Assembly (NCBI RefSeq): GCF_003008535.1
Contig: NZ_CP027666.1
Coordinates: 186,001 to 250,000 of the forward strand
Reading direction: 5' to 3'
Length of the DNA: 64,000 nt
Origin: Ottowia oryzae
GTDB lineage: Bacteria; Pseudomonadota; Gammaproteobacteria; Burkholderiales; Burkholderiaceae_C
Shown here piece by piece: positions 1-8,418 of this stretch (the first letter of the stretch is position 1; each line of letters starts with the position of its first letter). Under the pieces are notes generated by a model that saw only the letters and a program-made list of their open reading frames with translations, was not told the origin of the DNA and ran no database searches. The translations under genes and the position numbers were made by a program.

Positions 1-750
1 CTCGTCCCACTTCAATAAGCGTGGTTCGCGCTTTTCGCCTAGCAAAAACAAGTACCCAAAATCGCCATCTCGAACTGGGCCAACCATTTCGCCGGACTTG
101 GCCGCCATCAGCGCGCGCATGATCGCCACGTCACCAGTCAGGTTCACCCAGCCCAGATCGCCCTGCGGCTCAAGTTTGTAGAGACCAGCCGTTTTGCTGG
201 CAAGCGCATTGAAGTCGCTCGCGCCCTTGGCGACGATCTCAGCTTGCTCCATCAGCCATGCCATGGAAGGCATTCCGTCCACTTTATCTGACACGGGCAG
301 CATGACCCTTGCCAAGCGAGCGGTAGCAGGCGTCGTGAACACCTCGGGATGTTTGTCATAAAAACTGCGAGCACTTTTATCGTCGACAGAAGACGGGCAC
401 GTCGTGACAAGCTTTTTATAGACTGCGGCCCCGTAAATATCATCGAATCGCTCGGGCTGCTCGCTGTTCCGATTCGGCTCTTTTAGACGCAATCCCTCCA
501 AAACCAAGGTTCGCGTCATCAACATCTCTTTGAGCGCATTTTCTGCACCCCAAAAGTTTCTCGCCAGTGGCTTCAAATCCACGCGCCGCGCCAGGTAAGC
601 TTCGAGGTCAGCTTGAGTGACCACTTCGCTATCATCCAAAGTTGCGAGCCGCGGTTCAGAGGCCGTGGCGGCCAGCGAACCGCCCAATAGCAGCGGCAAG
701 ACCAGAAAAAGGCGCGACAGAACGCGGCAACGACTAGCTAATCTCGACAT
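1..750 (-). CDS. Parvulin-like (PpiC/SurA-type) peptidyl-prolyl isomerase, truncated by the window edge
   Basis: The minus strand is open from an ATG at 748-750 to base 1 (250 codons, no stop), so the 3' end lies outside. The N-terminus has basic residues and a hydrophobic stretch (LFLVLPLLLGGSLAA), a probable signal sequence, so the protein should be exported. The middle is a helical SurA-N-like region. The visible C-terminal part carries parvulin hallmarks: GDLGWVNL, then GEMVGPVRDGDFGYLFLLGE. In this family such a domain isomerises X-Pro bonds or assists folding of exported proteins. Its ATG follows the stop of the upstream lipoprotein gene by 2 nt, so the two are probably co-transcribed. 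Family assignment comes from motifs read by eye; the specific role is unknown. Confidence 0.7.
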   Translation of the reverse strand, partial: MSRLASRCRVLSRLFLVLPLLLGGSLAATASEPRLATLDDSEVVTQADLEAYLARRVDLKPLARNFWGAENALKEMLMTRTLVLEGLRLKEPNRNSEQPERFDDIYGAAVYKKLVTTCPSSVDDKSARSFYDKHPEVFTTPATARLARVMLPVSDKVDGMPSMAWLMEQAEIVAKGASDFNALASKTAGLYKLEPQGDLGWVNLTGDVAIMRALMAAKSGEMVGPVRDGDFGYLFLLGEKREPRLLKWDE

Positions 751-752
751 AC

Positions 753-1853
753 TCACTGACTCTCCAACGCACGGGCCCAGAGCGGCCCATAAAACACATC
801 CGCCACGTCGCCCGCCGAGTTAAGAACGAGCAGATCCTGCTCTCCATCACCATCGAGGTCGACTAACTGCAGTCCCGTCGGGTATCCGCTTGGCTTTAAC
901 CATCGAGTGGCCAAAACCTTACCCGATGCGTCAAATTTTTGGAGATAGATGGAATTGGGACCGCCCCAGACCACCGTGTCGTCATCCAAAGTGGCGACCG
1001 ACACAGCGCCGTTTGGAGCGGCTTCAAGTTGTTGAATCTCACCTGAGTCCATATTGATTCGGGCGTTCTTGGGGCCAATCTCAAGGGCAACATAGACCCA
1101 CTTACCCGAAGGAGACGGCGCCGCTTGCCTGGCCACCCGATCGAACTGCGCAAGCTGTGTCGGTTCGGCGGCCCAATCTTTGCCGCTCACATACATAACG
1201 CGTTTGTCGTCGAGACATGCCGCTACAACACCTCTGCCGCCGCCACGCGGCGCACGCGTAACCAACGCTGGGTGCCAAGGCGCCTCGCACCAATGAACCG
1301 GGGTGACCTTCGCGTCTTTGGCACCATGCTTCCAACTAACGATAGCAATATTCTTCCCGCTGTAGGGCGCCGCCATGAGTGAGGAAACACCATTTTCGGT
1401 GCCGAGGACAACCACATCGCGCGGCGCGAACGGAACGCCAATTTGTGTATGAGCGGTCAGACGGCCTTCGTTCACGGCAAAAAAGTCCAACGACTGGCCG
1501 CGTTCGACCGCCGCCACAACCCAATCATTGGTGATCCACTTCGCGGAGTCAGGGTGATACGCCAGCGGCTTTCGATCGAGTTCGACAACACGGCGACCTT
1601 TGACCTGATGCAACACCAATTGGCCAGCTTCGTGTTCAACGAGAGCAATCTTGCAGCCTAGATCTGTACAGCGAGCCTCTCCACCCCAGGCCAATGGCGC
1701 CGAAAAGGTGATGTGATCGGACACAGGAGCAGCCACGGATACGGCGGGCGATTCAAGCTGCGCGGCGGAGCCCGCATGTTGGCAGGCAGACAGTACGGCC
1801 ACACCGAGCAACAACCCAGCCAAACGCGCGTACGCGGCAATGCGAGCTAGCAT
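753..1853 (-). CDS. Lipoprotein with an FG-GAP/VCBS-like calcium-binding repeat
   Basis: About 366 aa. The start is taken as the ATG at 1851-1853 rather than a TTG six codons upstream, because the lipoprotein signal then begins MLARIAAYARLAG. The lipobox LSAC is followed by QHAGSAAQ, predicting a lipidated envelope protein. The body is beta-rich with repeated hydrophobic strands. The C-terminus has DLDGDGEQDLLVLN, the Dx-Dx-DG pattern of FG-GAP/VCBS repeats that bind calcium in beta-propellers. It precedes the parvulin-like gene by 2 nt, suggesting a two-gene unit in which the foldase may serve this or a related exported protein (inference). No enzyme motif is recognised. Confidence 0.65.
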   Translation of the reverse strand: MLARIAAYARLAGLLLGVAVLSACQHAGSAAQLESPAVSVAAPVSDHITFSAPLAWGGEARCTDLGCKIALVEHEAGQLVLHQVKGRRVVELDRKPLAYHPDSAKWITNDWVVAAVERGQSLDFFAVNEGRLTAHTQIGVPFAPRDVVVLGTENGVSSLMAAPYSGKNIAIVSWKHGAKDAKVTPVHWCEAPWHPALVTRAPRGGGRGVVAACLDDKRVMYVSGKDWAAEPTQLAQFDRVARQAAPSPSGKWVYVALEIGPKNARINMDSGEIQQLEAAPNGAVSVATLDDDTVVWGGPNSIYLQKFDASGKVLATRWLKPSGYPTGLQLVDLDGDGEQDLLVLNSAGDVADVFYGPLWARALESQ

Positions 1854-1884
1854 ATGAAACTCTGCATACAAAAAACGACGAGCA

Positions 1885-1912
1885 ATAAAAAAGCGCCAAA
1901 TGGCGCTTTTAA
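1885..1912 (-). terminator. Rho-independent terminator of the 2008-2943 gene
   Basis: On the minus strand the inverted repeat AAGCGCCA-TTT-GGCGCTT ends in a run of six T. It lies about 95 nt beyond the stop of the secreted-protein gene and just before the start of the FG-GAP lipoprotein gene. It therefore separates the two transcription units. Confidence 0.8.
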
Positions 1913-2007
1913 GCGCCCCTGCAATCGCTAAATTTTAACGTCTGCAGGAGCGTTAGCCGAAACCAAGCTCAGCCTTGACAGCCAAGCCTGAATCTCAAGC
2001 CTTAAGT

Positions 2008-2943
2008 TTAGTTAGCAGAGTGCGCGCCCAGGACGGTCTGAACAGCACCGAAGGCGGGAGCGTCGATCACGCTGTACGTGAACACCGAACCCGTAGTAGC
2101 ACCGAGCAAGGCGCCAGTAGAAGGCGCACCGGTCGGCAGCGCACCAACATTCAGCTTCCAATCGATGAAGCCGTCAACGAAAGAAGCAGGACGGCCGGCG
2201 ATCAGCTCAGGATCGAACCAGTCCAGCTCAGCGTGGTCCAGTTTGAAGTTGACCGACTGACGGTTCTGCGCGGCGTCGTACATGTTCACGGTGTAGGTGC
2301 CGGTCTGGTCGCCGGTGGACCACACGACGATGTTCGTGTTGGTGCCGCTGTTGGCCACGCCGTCGATGAAGTAACGCAGGCTGAAGCGAGGGCTGGCTCC
2401 CACTTGCGCAGCGCCGGCGACTTGCGTCAGGCTACCAGCGTCCAGCGTCGACAGATCCGTGGCCGAGCCGCCGATCGTCAGAGGACCATCAATCACGGGC
2501 GTATAAGCGACGTCTTTACGAACGGGATCCACGAAGAACGCGTTACCAGCAATCAGAGCACCGGAGCCGGAGGCAGCCAGAGTTTGGCCGATGGCGCAAG
2601 TGCCGGCAGTGCTGTTACCCACGGCGAACACCAGGTAGCCACGCTGACCAGCCAGACCGGTACCAGACTTCTGCGACCACACGAAGGGCTCGTAGTCTTT
2701 GGCAGTCATGGTGAAGCAGCCGTCAACCACGTGGTTCGATTCTTGATCGAAGAACGTCCAGAACACGGGAACCGTGATGGCGGACTGGTTGATGATACCG
2801 ACAGCGGTGGTAGCGCCAGTAGCGTCATGGATCACGTTGGGCACAACGAAACCGTTGGAGAAAGTACCCATCGTGTAAGCATTAGCCGCGCCAGCGCCGA
2901 GCACTGCCGCAACTGCAATGGCGGACATTGCAAATTTTTTCAT
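2008..2943 (-). CDS. Secreted protein of unknown function
   Basis: 311 aa with a clear Sec signal peptide (MKKFAMSAIAVAAVLGAGAANA, cleavage predicted after ANA at residue 22). The mature part is rich in Ala, Gly, Ser, Thr and aromatic residues. It contains only two cysteines (GCFTM and GTCAIG), possibly a disulfide. No catalytic motif or known domain is recognised. Codon usage is more uniform and less GC3-extreme than in the neighbours, as in highly expressed surface or secreted proteins. It has its own predicted promoter and a strong terminator, so it is probably monocistronic. Lying close to the type II secretion operon, it could be a substrate, but that is only an inference from position. 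Confidence 0.7.
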   Translation of the reverse strand: MKKFAMSAIAVAAVLGAGAANAYTMGTFSNGFVVPNVIHDATGATTAVGIINQSAITVPVFWTFFDQESNHVVDGCFTMTAKDYEPFVWSQKSGTGLAGQRGYLVFAVGNSTAGTCAIGQTLAASGSGALIAGNAFFVDPVRKDVAYTPVIDGPLTIGGSATDLSTLDAGSLTQVAGAAQVGASPRFSLRYFIDGVANSGTNTNIVVWSTGDQTGTYTVNMYDAAQNRQSVNFKLDHAELDWFDPELIAGRPASFVDGFIDWKLNVGALPTGAPSTGALLGATTGSVFTYSVIDAPAFGAVQTVLGAHSAN

Positions 2944-3026
2944 CTCTATGGTCCTCAGAAAATTTAAAGAAGCGCCCCACTAAGTGGGTACCACAGCCCA
3001 TCCGTCACTCCGTTTGGGTTGTGGCC

Positions 3027-3055
3027 ATCATAGTTGGGGCCTTTGGGTTAGGCAA
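3027..3055 (-). promoter_or_regulatory. Predicted sigma-70 promoter for the secreted-protein gene
   Basis: On the minus strand TTGCCT (3050-3055) and TATGAT (3027-3032) are separated by 17 nt, close to the sigma-70 consensus. Transcription would start near 3020, leaving a leader of about 75 nt before the ATG at 2943. The leader contains short inverted repeats around 2977-3020. Confidence 0.5.
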
Positions 3056-3110
3056 GCGAAAGTCGATTCTCTCCGCCGACCAGAATCCCGCTGTTGCTAG
3101 AGCGACACAG

Positions 3111-3581
3111 TCACTTGCTTGGAAACAGGGCGCTTTTGGCCGGCGCATGGTACCAGATCCCATCAATCAACTTCCATTGATCTTCAGTGCTGAGGTTCTG
3201 GTCACGTACCCGGAGGAGTGGCAGCGAATAGGTCATCTCAACCTCGACGGTACCAACGTCTCCCTCGACAGACTTCACCGCCAGCACCTTGGCAGCACTG
3301 TAAGTGATCCCGCCCTTCTTCAGGTAGCCCTCCAACGAGGCGCTGGGGTTTTTCGAGATGGCCTCATAGGCCCAAGCGCCGACGTTGTCGTTAGCACGAA
3401 CCAAGTCCCAATAGGCTTGGGCACGCTTGACAAGGGCCTCTTGCGAACTGTCCGCCTTGGGCCCGGCTGGCGCCGAAGTCGCGGACGGCGCGCTGGCGCA
3501 CCCGACCAGGGCTGCCGCAGCCAAAGACAGAAAGGCCCCGGTCAACGCGCGGCGAGGCAACGACGGTTGAGTTGAGTGCAT
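3111..3581 (-). CDS. Small lipoprotein of unknown function downstream of gspD
   Basis: 156 aa. The N-terminus has an arginine-rich n-region, a hydrophobic stretch and the lipobox LVGC followed by ASAPSATSAP, predicting a lipidated envelope protein with a short disordered linker. The rest (about residues 45-156) alternates helix and strand. Its ending (TEDQWKLIDGIWYH) resembles NTF2-like or small stress-protein folds, but I do not assign a family. AAGGAG sits 7 nt before the ATG. It follows the secretin gene by 50 nt on the same strand and may be the last gene of the secretion operon. Confidence 0.6.
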   Translation of the reverse strand: MHSTQPSLPRRALTGAFLSLAAAALVGCASAPSATSAPAGPKADSSQEALVKRAQAYWDLVRANDNVGAWAYEAISKNPSASLEGYLKKGGITYSAAKVLAVKSVEGDVGTVEVEMTYSLPLLRVRDQNLSTEDQWKLIDGIWYHAPAKSALFPSK

Positions 3582-3631
3582 TCACAGACTCCTTTTACTG
3601 AAATGGGAGGAAGGTCGCGCTTCATGCGCTG

Positions 3632-6094
3632 TTACTTGGGCGGATTGAGCAACGTTGAGCCCAGTTTGGAGCCGCTGCCCAGCCCAGTGGGATCTTGCAG
3701 ACTCAACGAACGGATGCGCTGACGCATCTCGACGCTGGCCGCGCGGACCTGGTCATCGTCTTCGAGGGCACGCGGCGTCAACAGCACCATCAGCTCGGTG
3801 CGCTCGCGCTTTTCAGACGTGGTGGAGAACAGCGCGCCGAACAGGGGAATGTCGCTCAGCGCTGGTACGCCGCCGCGGGCGCGCGTTTCGTTCTCGCGGA
3901 TCATGCCGCCCAGCACGACGGTCTCGCCCGAGCGCACCGCCACGCGAGTCTGTATCTGCCGCGTCAGGAACTTGCTTTGATTGGTCGCCGCGTCCAGTGT
4001 GGCGCCGATGTCGATGACCGCCTGTGAAACGCCAAGGGTGATCAGCCCGCCGGAGTTGACAGAGGGACTGACCGACAGCATGACCCCGGTGTCCTTGTAG
4101 GTGAACGAGTCGGAGATCACCACGCCGTTGGAAATGGTGGAATTGCCCGTGCGCACCGGCACCTGGTCGCCCACCTGGAACGTGGCGCTGTGGTTGTCCA
4201 GCACCAGCACGGAAGGGTTGGACAGCACACGCAGCTGAGACTTGTTGGCCAACGCATTCAGTGTTGCCCGAACCGCCCCGGCGTTGTTGACGATGGAGTA
4301 GCTGAAGCCCTTTGAAACGCCGCTCAGATCGCTGGATCCGCTGGCGCTGATCAGGCCGCTGCCCGTTCTGCCCCCGCCCAAGCCGTTGTTGAAAGCCCAT
4401 TCCACGCCGTATTCCAGGCTGCCGGTCAAAGTGATTTCGACGATGGTGGCTTCAATCAGCACCTGCGTAGGCGCTTTGTCCAACTCGCGCAGCGCGCGTT
4501 CAATGCGTCGAAACTCGGTTCTTGGAGCGCGGATCAGCAGCGCGTTTCGCGACTCGTCTGCCACCACCCGGACGTTGCCCTCCAAGTCGCTCACGGTGGT
4601 TGTTGCCGCATTGGCTCCAGTCTGGCCACCGCCGCTTGTCGCGCCGAACACGCCGCCTGACCCGAAAGCACCTCCAGCACTGGCGCCCAATCCCGACGCA
4701 CCCGTACCAGAACTGCCTGACCCGAATGCGCCGGTACCGGAATTGGTCGAACCGAATGCACCCGTCGACGACACACCGCCACGGCTGGATCCGTTGTTCG
4801 CACCAAATCCGCCAAATCCACCTGCCTGGCCAAACTGGCTCGGCGCTGAGCCGCCAGCCACGCCAGCACGGCCGCCACCGCCCGACCCGCCAAACAATCC
4901 GTTCAGCAACTCAGCCATGCGAACCGCCGAGCCGTTCTGCACGGGGTAAACGAACAGGCCTGCCTCCAGTGAATCGGTAGGCTGATCCAGTCGCTTGATC
5001 CACGACTCGACCTGGCCAAGAATCTGGCTGCGTGGTGTAACCACCACCAGGGCATTCAAGCGCTCTACCGGGAAAAGGCGCACCAGGCCATTCAGGGGGC
5101 CTCCGCCAGACTGCGCCAGGGCTGCTGCGCCGCCCGCGCCTCCGGGCGCGCTGCCGGGGCGCGCCCCCACGCCGCCCGGGGCACCGCCACCTCCGGAACC
5201 GCCACCGAAGGCGCCACTAGCTTGGTCCGGCGCGATCATGGCTTGCAGGGTGTCGTACACCACGTTCACGTTGGTGTATTCCAGCGGAAAAACGCCCAAT
5301 GACATGCCCGAGAGGTAGTCGACGTCAAAGGCGTCAACCATCTCCAGCCACCCTTCCAGCTGAATCTTGCTGCCCTGCAACACCAGCAGGTTGCGCAGCG
5401 TATCCACGTAGACGATGGACTCACGCGGCGCCAACGGGCCGAGGATCTTCGCCATCTCGCCCGCACCAATGTGGTTCAGGGGGACGATCACCGTGCCCGC
5501 ACCGGCCAGATCCTTGATCTTGGAAGCAGACGTCAGTGGGCGGCTGCCGGCCGTCACGGACCGCTTGGTGACGTGGTAGACGCCAGCAGAGTCGCGGACG
5601 ATCGCCAAATCGTGCGGCAGCAGCACGGTATCCAGCACATCCAGCACCTGCTTGCGCGGCAGCGGCTTGCTGGTGCGCAGGCTGACCATGGTGTCACCGC
5701 CCGCGTCGATCGTGTAGCTGACCTTGAGCAGGTCGCCCAGCAAGGCGGAAGCCAGACTGGAGACCGTGACGTTCTCAAAATTCAACGAGACACGCTCACC
5801 TTGCGAAAGCACAGGATCAGACTTGGGCGCAAGCCCCGGCCGAACCAACTGATCGTTGCCGGGAAAGACACGCGCGCCCGCCGCGGAGGCGGCGTCGGCG
5901 CTTTGCGCCTGGGCCGGCACAGCCGACGCCCCCTCGCGCAATGGCAGTTGGTTGGCCACCGCTTGCGTAGGTGAAGCCGCAGACGCTTGCGGCAACTCTT
6001 GGCCGGGCGTGGTAGAGCGATCCGCAGTGGCGCACCCGGTTGTGAGCACCGCGAGCATGATCAATGAAGGCCGAAAAAGCGACATGACGAGCAT
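3632..6094 (-). CDS. gspD: Type II secretion system secretin GspD
   Basis: 820 aa outer-membrane channel of the type II secretion system. The N-terminus has a hydrophobic signal ending in LTTGC, so it may be a lipoprotein, though the lipobox is imperfect (Thr at -3). Order seen: N0 domain (about residues 105-175), N1-N3 ring-building domains, then the C-terminal secretin domain from about 510 with VQVGDQVPVRTG-like and VPALSDIPLFGALFS motifs typical of secretins. Two glycine/serine-rich stretches interrupt the N domains (about 293-331 and 401-497); the second contains repeated GAFGS units and is unusually long. The gene follows gspC by 13 nt. An alternative ATG lies at 6083-6085. Homologous secretins form 12-15-mers through which folded exoproteins leave. 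Confidence 0.95.
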   Translation of the reverse strand: MLVMSLFRPSLIMLAVLTTGCATADRSTTPGQELPQASAASPTQAVANQLPLREGASAVPAQAQSADAASAAGARVFPGNDQLVRPGLAPKSDPVLSQGERVSLNFENVTVSSLASALLGDLLKVSYTIDAGGDTMVSLRTSKPLPRKQVLDVLDTVLLPHDLAIVRDSAGVYHVTKRSVTAGSRPLTSASKIKDLAGAGTVIVPLNHIGAGEMAKILGPLAPRESIVYVDTLRNLLVLQGSKIQLEGWLEMVDAFDVDYLSGMSLGVFPLEYTNVNVVYDTLQAMIAPDQASGAFGGGSGGGGAPGGVGARPGSAPGGAGGAAALAQSGGGPLNGLVRLFPVERLNALVVVTPRSQILGQVESWIKRLDQPTDSLEAGLFVYPVQNGSAVRMAELLNGLFGGSGGGGRAGVAGGSAPSQFGQAGGFGGFGANNGSSRGGVSSTGAFGSTNSGTGAFGSGSSGTGASGLGASAGGAFGSGGVFGATSGGGQTGANAATTTVSDLEGNVRVVADESRNALLIRAPRTEFRRIERALRELDKAPTQVLIEATIVEITLTGSLEYGVEWAFNNGLGGGRTGSGLISASGSSDLSGVSKGFSYSIVNNAGAVRATLNALANKSQLRVLSNPSVLVLDNHSATFQVGDQVPVRTGNSTISNGVVISDSFTYKDTGVMLSVSPSVNSGGLITLGVSQAVIDIGATLDAATNQSKFLTRQIQTRVAVRSGETVVLGGMIRENETRARGGVPALSDIPLFGALFSTTSEKRERTELMVLLTPRALEDDDQVRAASVEMRQRIRSLSLQDPTGLGSGSKLGSTLLNPPK

Positions 6095-6107
6095 TCAGTT
6101 GTAAGTT

Positions 6108-6809
6108 TCAACGGCCTGCCGGCGTACCGGCGTCGTTCGTAGCGGAAGTCGGCGACGCACCGGGTGACAGCGCACCCACGCCGGTCGGGCCTGAGCCAGC
6201 CTGCCTGGTCGCAGACATGCCATTCGGCATGGTTGGACGAGTGTGATCTGACGCGCCCGCGCGATTGGCAGCACCTTGCTGCCCTGCCCGCATTGGGGAC
6301 GGCGCTGTGACAGCGGAAGAGCCTCTGGGCGCCGCGCCAGCGCCCGGCGCCGCCGCACCAACCCGCTCCAGTGGACGCTCAATGCGTTGTCCGGAGCGCG
6401 ACACGAACTGCGCTACCGCACCGTCAAAAGACTCCAGGCGCCAGCCGCTTTCCGGGTCCGACGAGTTCAGCTTGAGAACCGTGCGGTCTGGGCGTTGGAG
6501 CAACGCGACTCGCTGGCCGGCCGATTCCAGTACCGCCATCAAACGCAGCTGAGACAGCTCGGACTCGGGCGCTTTCGACGATTCCGCTTCCGCCGCCTCG
6601 ACGGGGGCACGCGAAGACCACAGCAGCGGTTTTTCAAGCGCGTTCTTCACCTGCGGCGGCACGCCATCCTGAGGCAAGGCGATGTCCGGCAGAGCAGGCT
6701 TGATAGGTGCCGGCGGGTGCCACGCCGAACGGCCAAGCCACCACCATGCCACGCCCGCCGCGACGGCAAGCACAGCTACCGCCAGCAATGCTGTCCAAGC
6801 GCGCTTCAT
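6108..6809 (-). CDS. gspC: Type II secretion inner-membrane protein GspC/N-like
   Basis: 233 aa. One N-terminal membrane helix (about residues 6-26, VAGVAWWWLGRSAW) is followed by a periplasmic homology region (about 75-140; LRLMAVLESAGQRVALL and DPESGWRLESF), as in GspC proteins that link the inner-membrane platform to the secretin. The C-terminal third is low-complexity Ala/Gly/Pro/Ser, with no PDZ domain visible. That suggests a short GspC or the GspN label often used in Burkholderiales. The ATG overlaps the gspM stop (ATGA) and gspD follows, matching a role next to the secretin. Confidence 0.85.
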   Translation of the reverse strand: MKRAWTALLAVAVLAVAAGVAWWWLGRSAWHPPAPIKPALPDIALPQDGVPPQVKNALEKPLLWSSRAPVEAAEAESSKAPESELSQLRLMAVLESAGQRVALLQRPDRTVLKLNSSDPESGWRLESFDGAVAQFVSRSGQRIERPLERVGAAAPGAGAAPRGSSAVTAPSPMRAGQQGAANRAGASDHTRPTMPNGMSATRQAGSGPTGVGALSPGASPTSATNDAGTPAGR

Positions 6810-7408
6810 GGCTTGGCCCCCTGCTGAACCGCCAGCGGCGCCTCAAGCTGCACCGTCAGCCTGGCTTTCTGGGAGGTTTTCCCGCTGACTTGGCCTTCAC
6901 GCTGAATATTCAGCGAGCGAGCCAAAAAAGGCGGCCTCTGGCTCTGCAGCGCCTGGGCCAATTGGACCAGCTGAGCCCACTCGCCGGTCACGGTAGCGCT
7001 CACGTTGATGCGCGCCAGCTGCTGCTCGGACTCGGCCGGCAGCGCCGCGGCCTGCGAGGACACCAGCGTCGCGCCACTCGACACCACCAGCTCACGCAGT
7101 CGCTGTGTGACTTCGTTCTGCGCATCGGCACCGCCTTTGTGCAACCATGGGCCGACCGCCTTCTTGGCCTGCGCCAGCCGAGCGTCGATGTCGGCGCTGG
7201 AGGCCAGGATGCCGTCGATGCGCGCGATACGAGAATCGATCTGATCCTGCGCGCGCGCATAGCGCGCCCAGTTGAGCCAATACACCCACGCCACCACCAC
7301 CAGCAGCACCAGCGCAAAAACGCCAGTGACCATGGCGGCCCGTTGGGCCCAGGGTGAAAGTGGGCTTGCACTCACATCGCGGCTTCGCTTGAGCTTTAAT
7401 GACTTCAT
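6806..7408 (-). CDS. gspM: Type II secretion protein GspM
   Basis: About 200 aa from the ATG at 7406-7408, chosen because it overlaps the gspL stop in the ATGA pattern used through this operon. One transmembrane helix near residues 24-46 (VFALVLLVVVAWVYWLNW) follows a short cytoplasmic tail. A periplasmic coiled coil (about 50-90) and a ferredoxin-like domain follow. GspM proteins pair with GspL to anchor the GspE ATPase at the inner membrane. A gspL gene directly upstream supports the assignment. Confidence 0.88.
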   Translation of the reverse strand: MKSLKLKRSRDVSASPLSPWAQRAAMVTGVFALVLLVVVAWVYWLNWARYARAQDQIDSRIARIDGILASSADIDARLAQAKKAVGPWLHKGGADAQNEVTQRLRELVVSSGATLVSSQAAALPAESEQQLARINVSATVTGEWAQLVQLAQALQSQRPPFLARSLNIQREGQVSGKTSQKARLTVQLEAPLAVQQGAKP

Positions 7409-8418
7409 TTCTGCGCCGCTCCCGTCGCAGCGTCGCGCCAAGTGAACTCCAGAGCAAAGCGCTCGCGATTCTGCCCTTCGTCACGTACGGTGGGCGCGGT
7501 GGTGCGCAGATCGCCAAATTCAGCGACACGCGACAGGCGCGCCATCAACTCGGTGGCGTCGGGGGTCAAGCCCATCATGCGCACTTGACGATCACTCGCC
7601 TCAAGCCGATCAAGCCAGGCGTCGGTGGGCAACACCTGCGCCAGGCGCTCCACAGCGGACGCCAGGGGCAAGCTGTGCTGGCGCTCGGCGTCCAGCGCCG
7701 ACGACAGCGTGCCCAACTGATGCAGTTCGTCCAGCTTCTGGCGCAAGGGCGCGGCCATCGGGTCGACGGTGGTCAAGTGGGACATGCCTCGCACAACGGC
7801 GTTTCGCTTCAAGACGAGCGGCATCACCGCAGGAGCCATCAGCGCAGCGGCGGCGATGCACAGTCCACCGACGGCCATCGCATCCAGACGACGCTGCTGT
7901 TGGCGTGCGCCCTGGACCGCCGCGCCTTGCGCTGGCAAGGCCTCGGCGGCACCCCGCGCCAGATACACCGGAGCATCGGCGGGCAAGTTGAGCTCTGCCC
8001 GGCCCTGCTCGACCAAGCGCAGTGGGCACACACCCCAATCGACGAGCCAGCCATCTGCGGCGTCAGGCGTTGCCCGCCAGGCGGGAAGCACCTGATCTGG
8101 TGGCAACGGTGACACGCGCCACAGCGCCTCGGTCACGGCCGCGCCCAATGCGCCGCTGGGCACCGATGGCAGCCTCAGCTCGCCCCACAGCACATCCCGT
8201 TCGTCGATCAACAAGGCTTGCGGCGCGCCGTCCGCCACGGAAATCCGGCTTTGCCCGACGATCTTCCACCGCGCGCCGCGGGTGGTAGAAGCAAGCGTGG
8301 TGTACTGCGGCCACAGGCCCTTGGCACCGAGCACGCGCCGCAAATCACCCCAACCCCAGGCCAAGCGGCCCCACGTGGCGCGCAGGCGACCCATCATGTC
8401 TGATGTTGCCGCGCTCAT
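7405..8418 (-). CDS. gspL: Type II secretion protein GspL
   Basis: 337 aa. The N-terminal half has a cytoplasmic actin-like fold typical of GspL (short strands, RISVADGAPQALLIDERD). A membrane-spanning segment lies near residues 185-208 (GGLCIAAAALMAPAVMPLVL). The periplasmic part (PilN-like) has a coiled region and a final ferredoxin-like domain. GspL binds GspE in the cytoplasm and GspM in the periplasm. The ATG overlaps the gspK stop, and its stop overlaps the gspM start, implying tight translational coupling. Confidence 0.88.
   Translation of the reverse strand: MSAATSDMMGRLRATWGRLAWGWGDLRRVLGAKGLWPQYTTLASTTRGARWKIVGQSRISVADGAPQALLIDERDVLWGELRLPSVPSGALGAAVTEALWRVSPLPPDQVLPAWRATPDAADGWLVDWGVCPLRLVEQGRAELNLPADAPVYLARGAAEALPAQGAAVQGARQQQRRLDAMAVGGLCIAAAALMAPAVMPLVLKRNAVVRGMSHLTTVDPMAAPLRQKLDELHQLGTLSSALDAERQHSLPLASAVERLAQVLPTDAWLDRLEASDRQVRMMGLTPDATELMARLSRVAEFGDLRTTAPTVRDEGQNRERFALEFTWRDAATGAAQK

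Noticed and set aside
1975..2967. A 330-codon plus-strand reading frame covering the secreted-protein gene
   Set aside because: It is antisense to a gene with a clear signal peptide, promoter and terminator. Its translation is low-complexity and Arg/His/Gln-rich, a shadow effect of codon bias.
2970..3020. Inverted repeats in the 5' leader of the secreted-protein gene as a riboswitch
   Set aside because: Short GTGGG/CCCAC-type pairings can form, but no known riboswitch core is recognisable.
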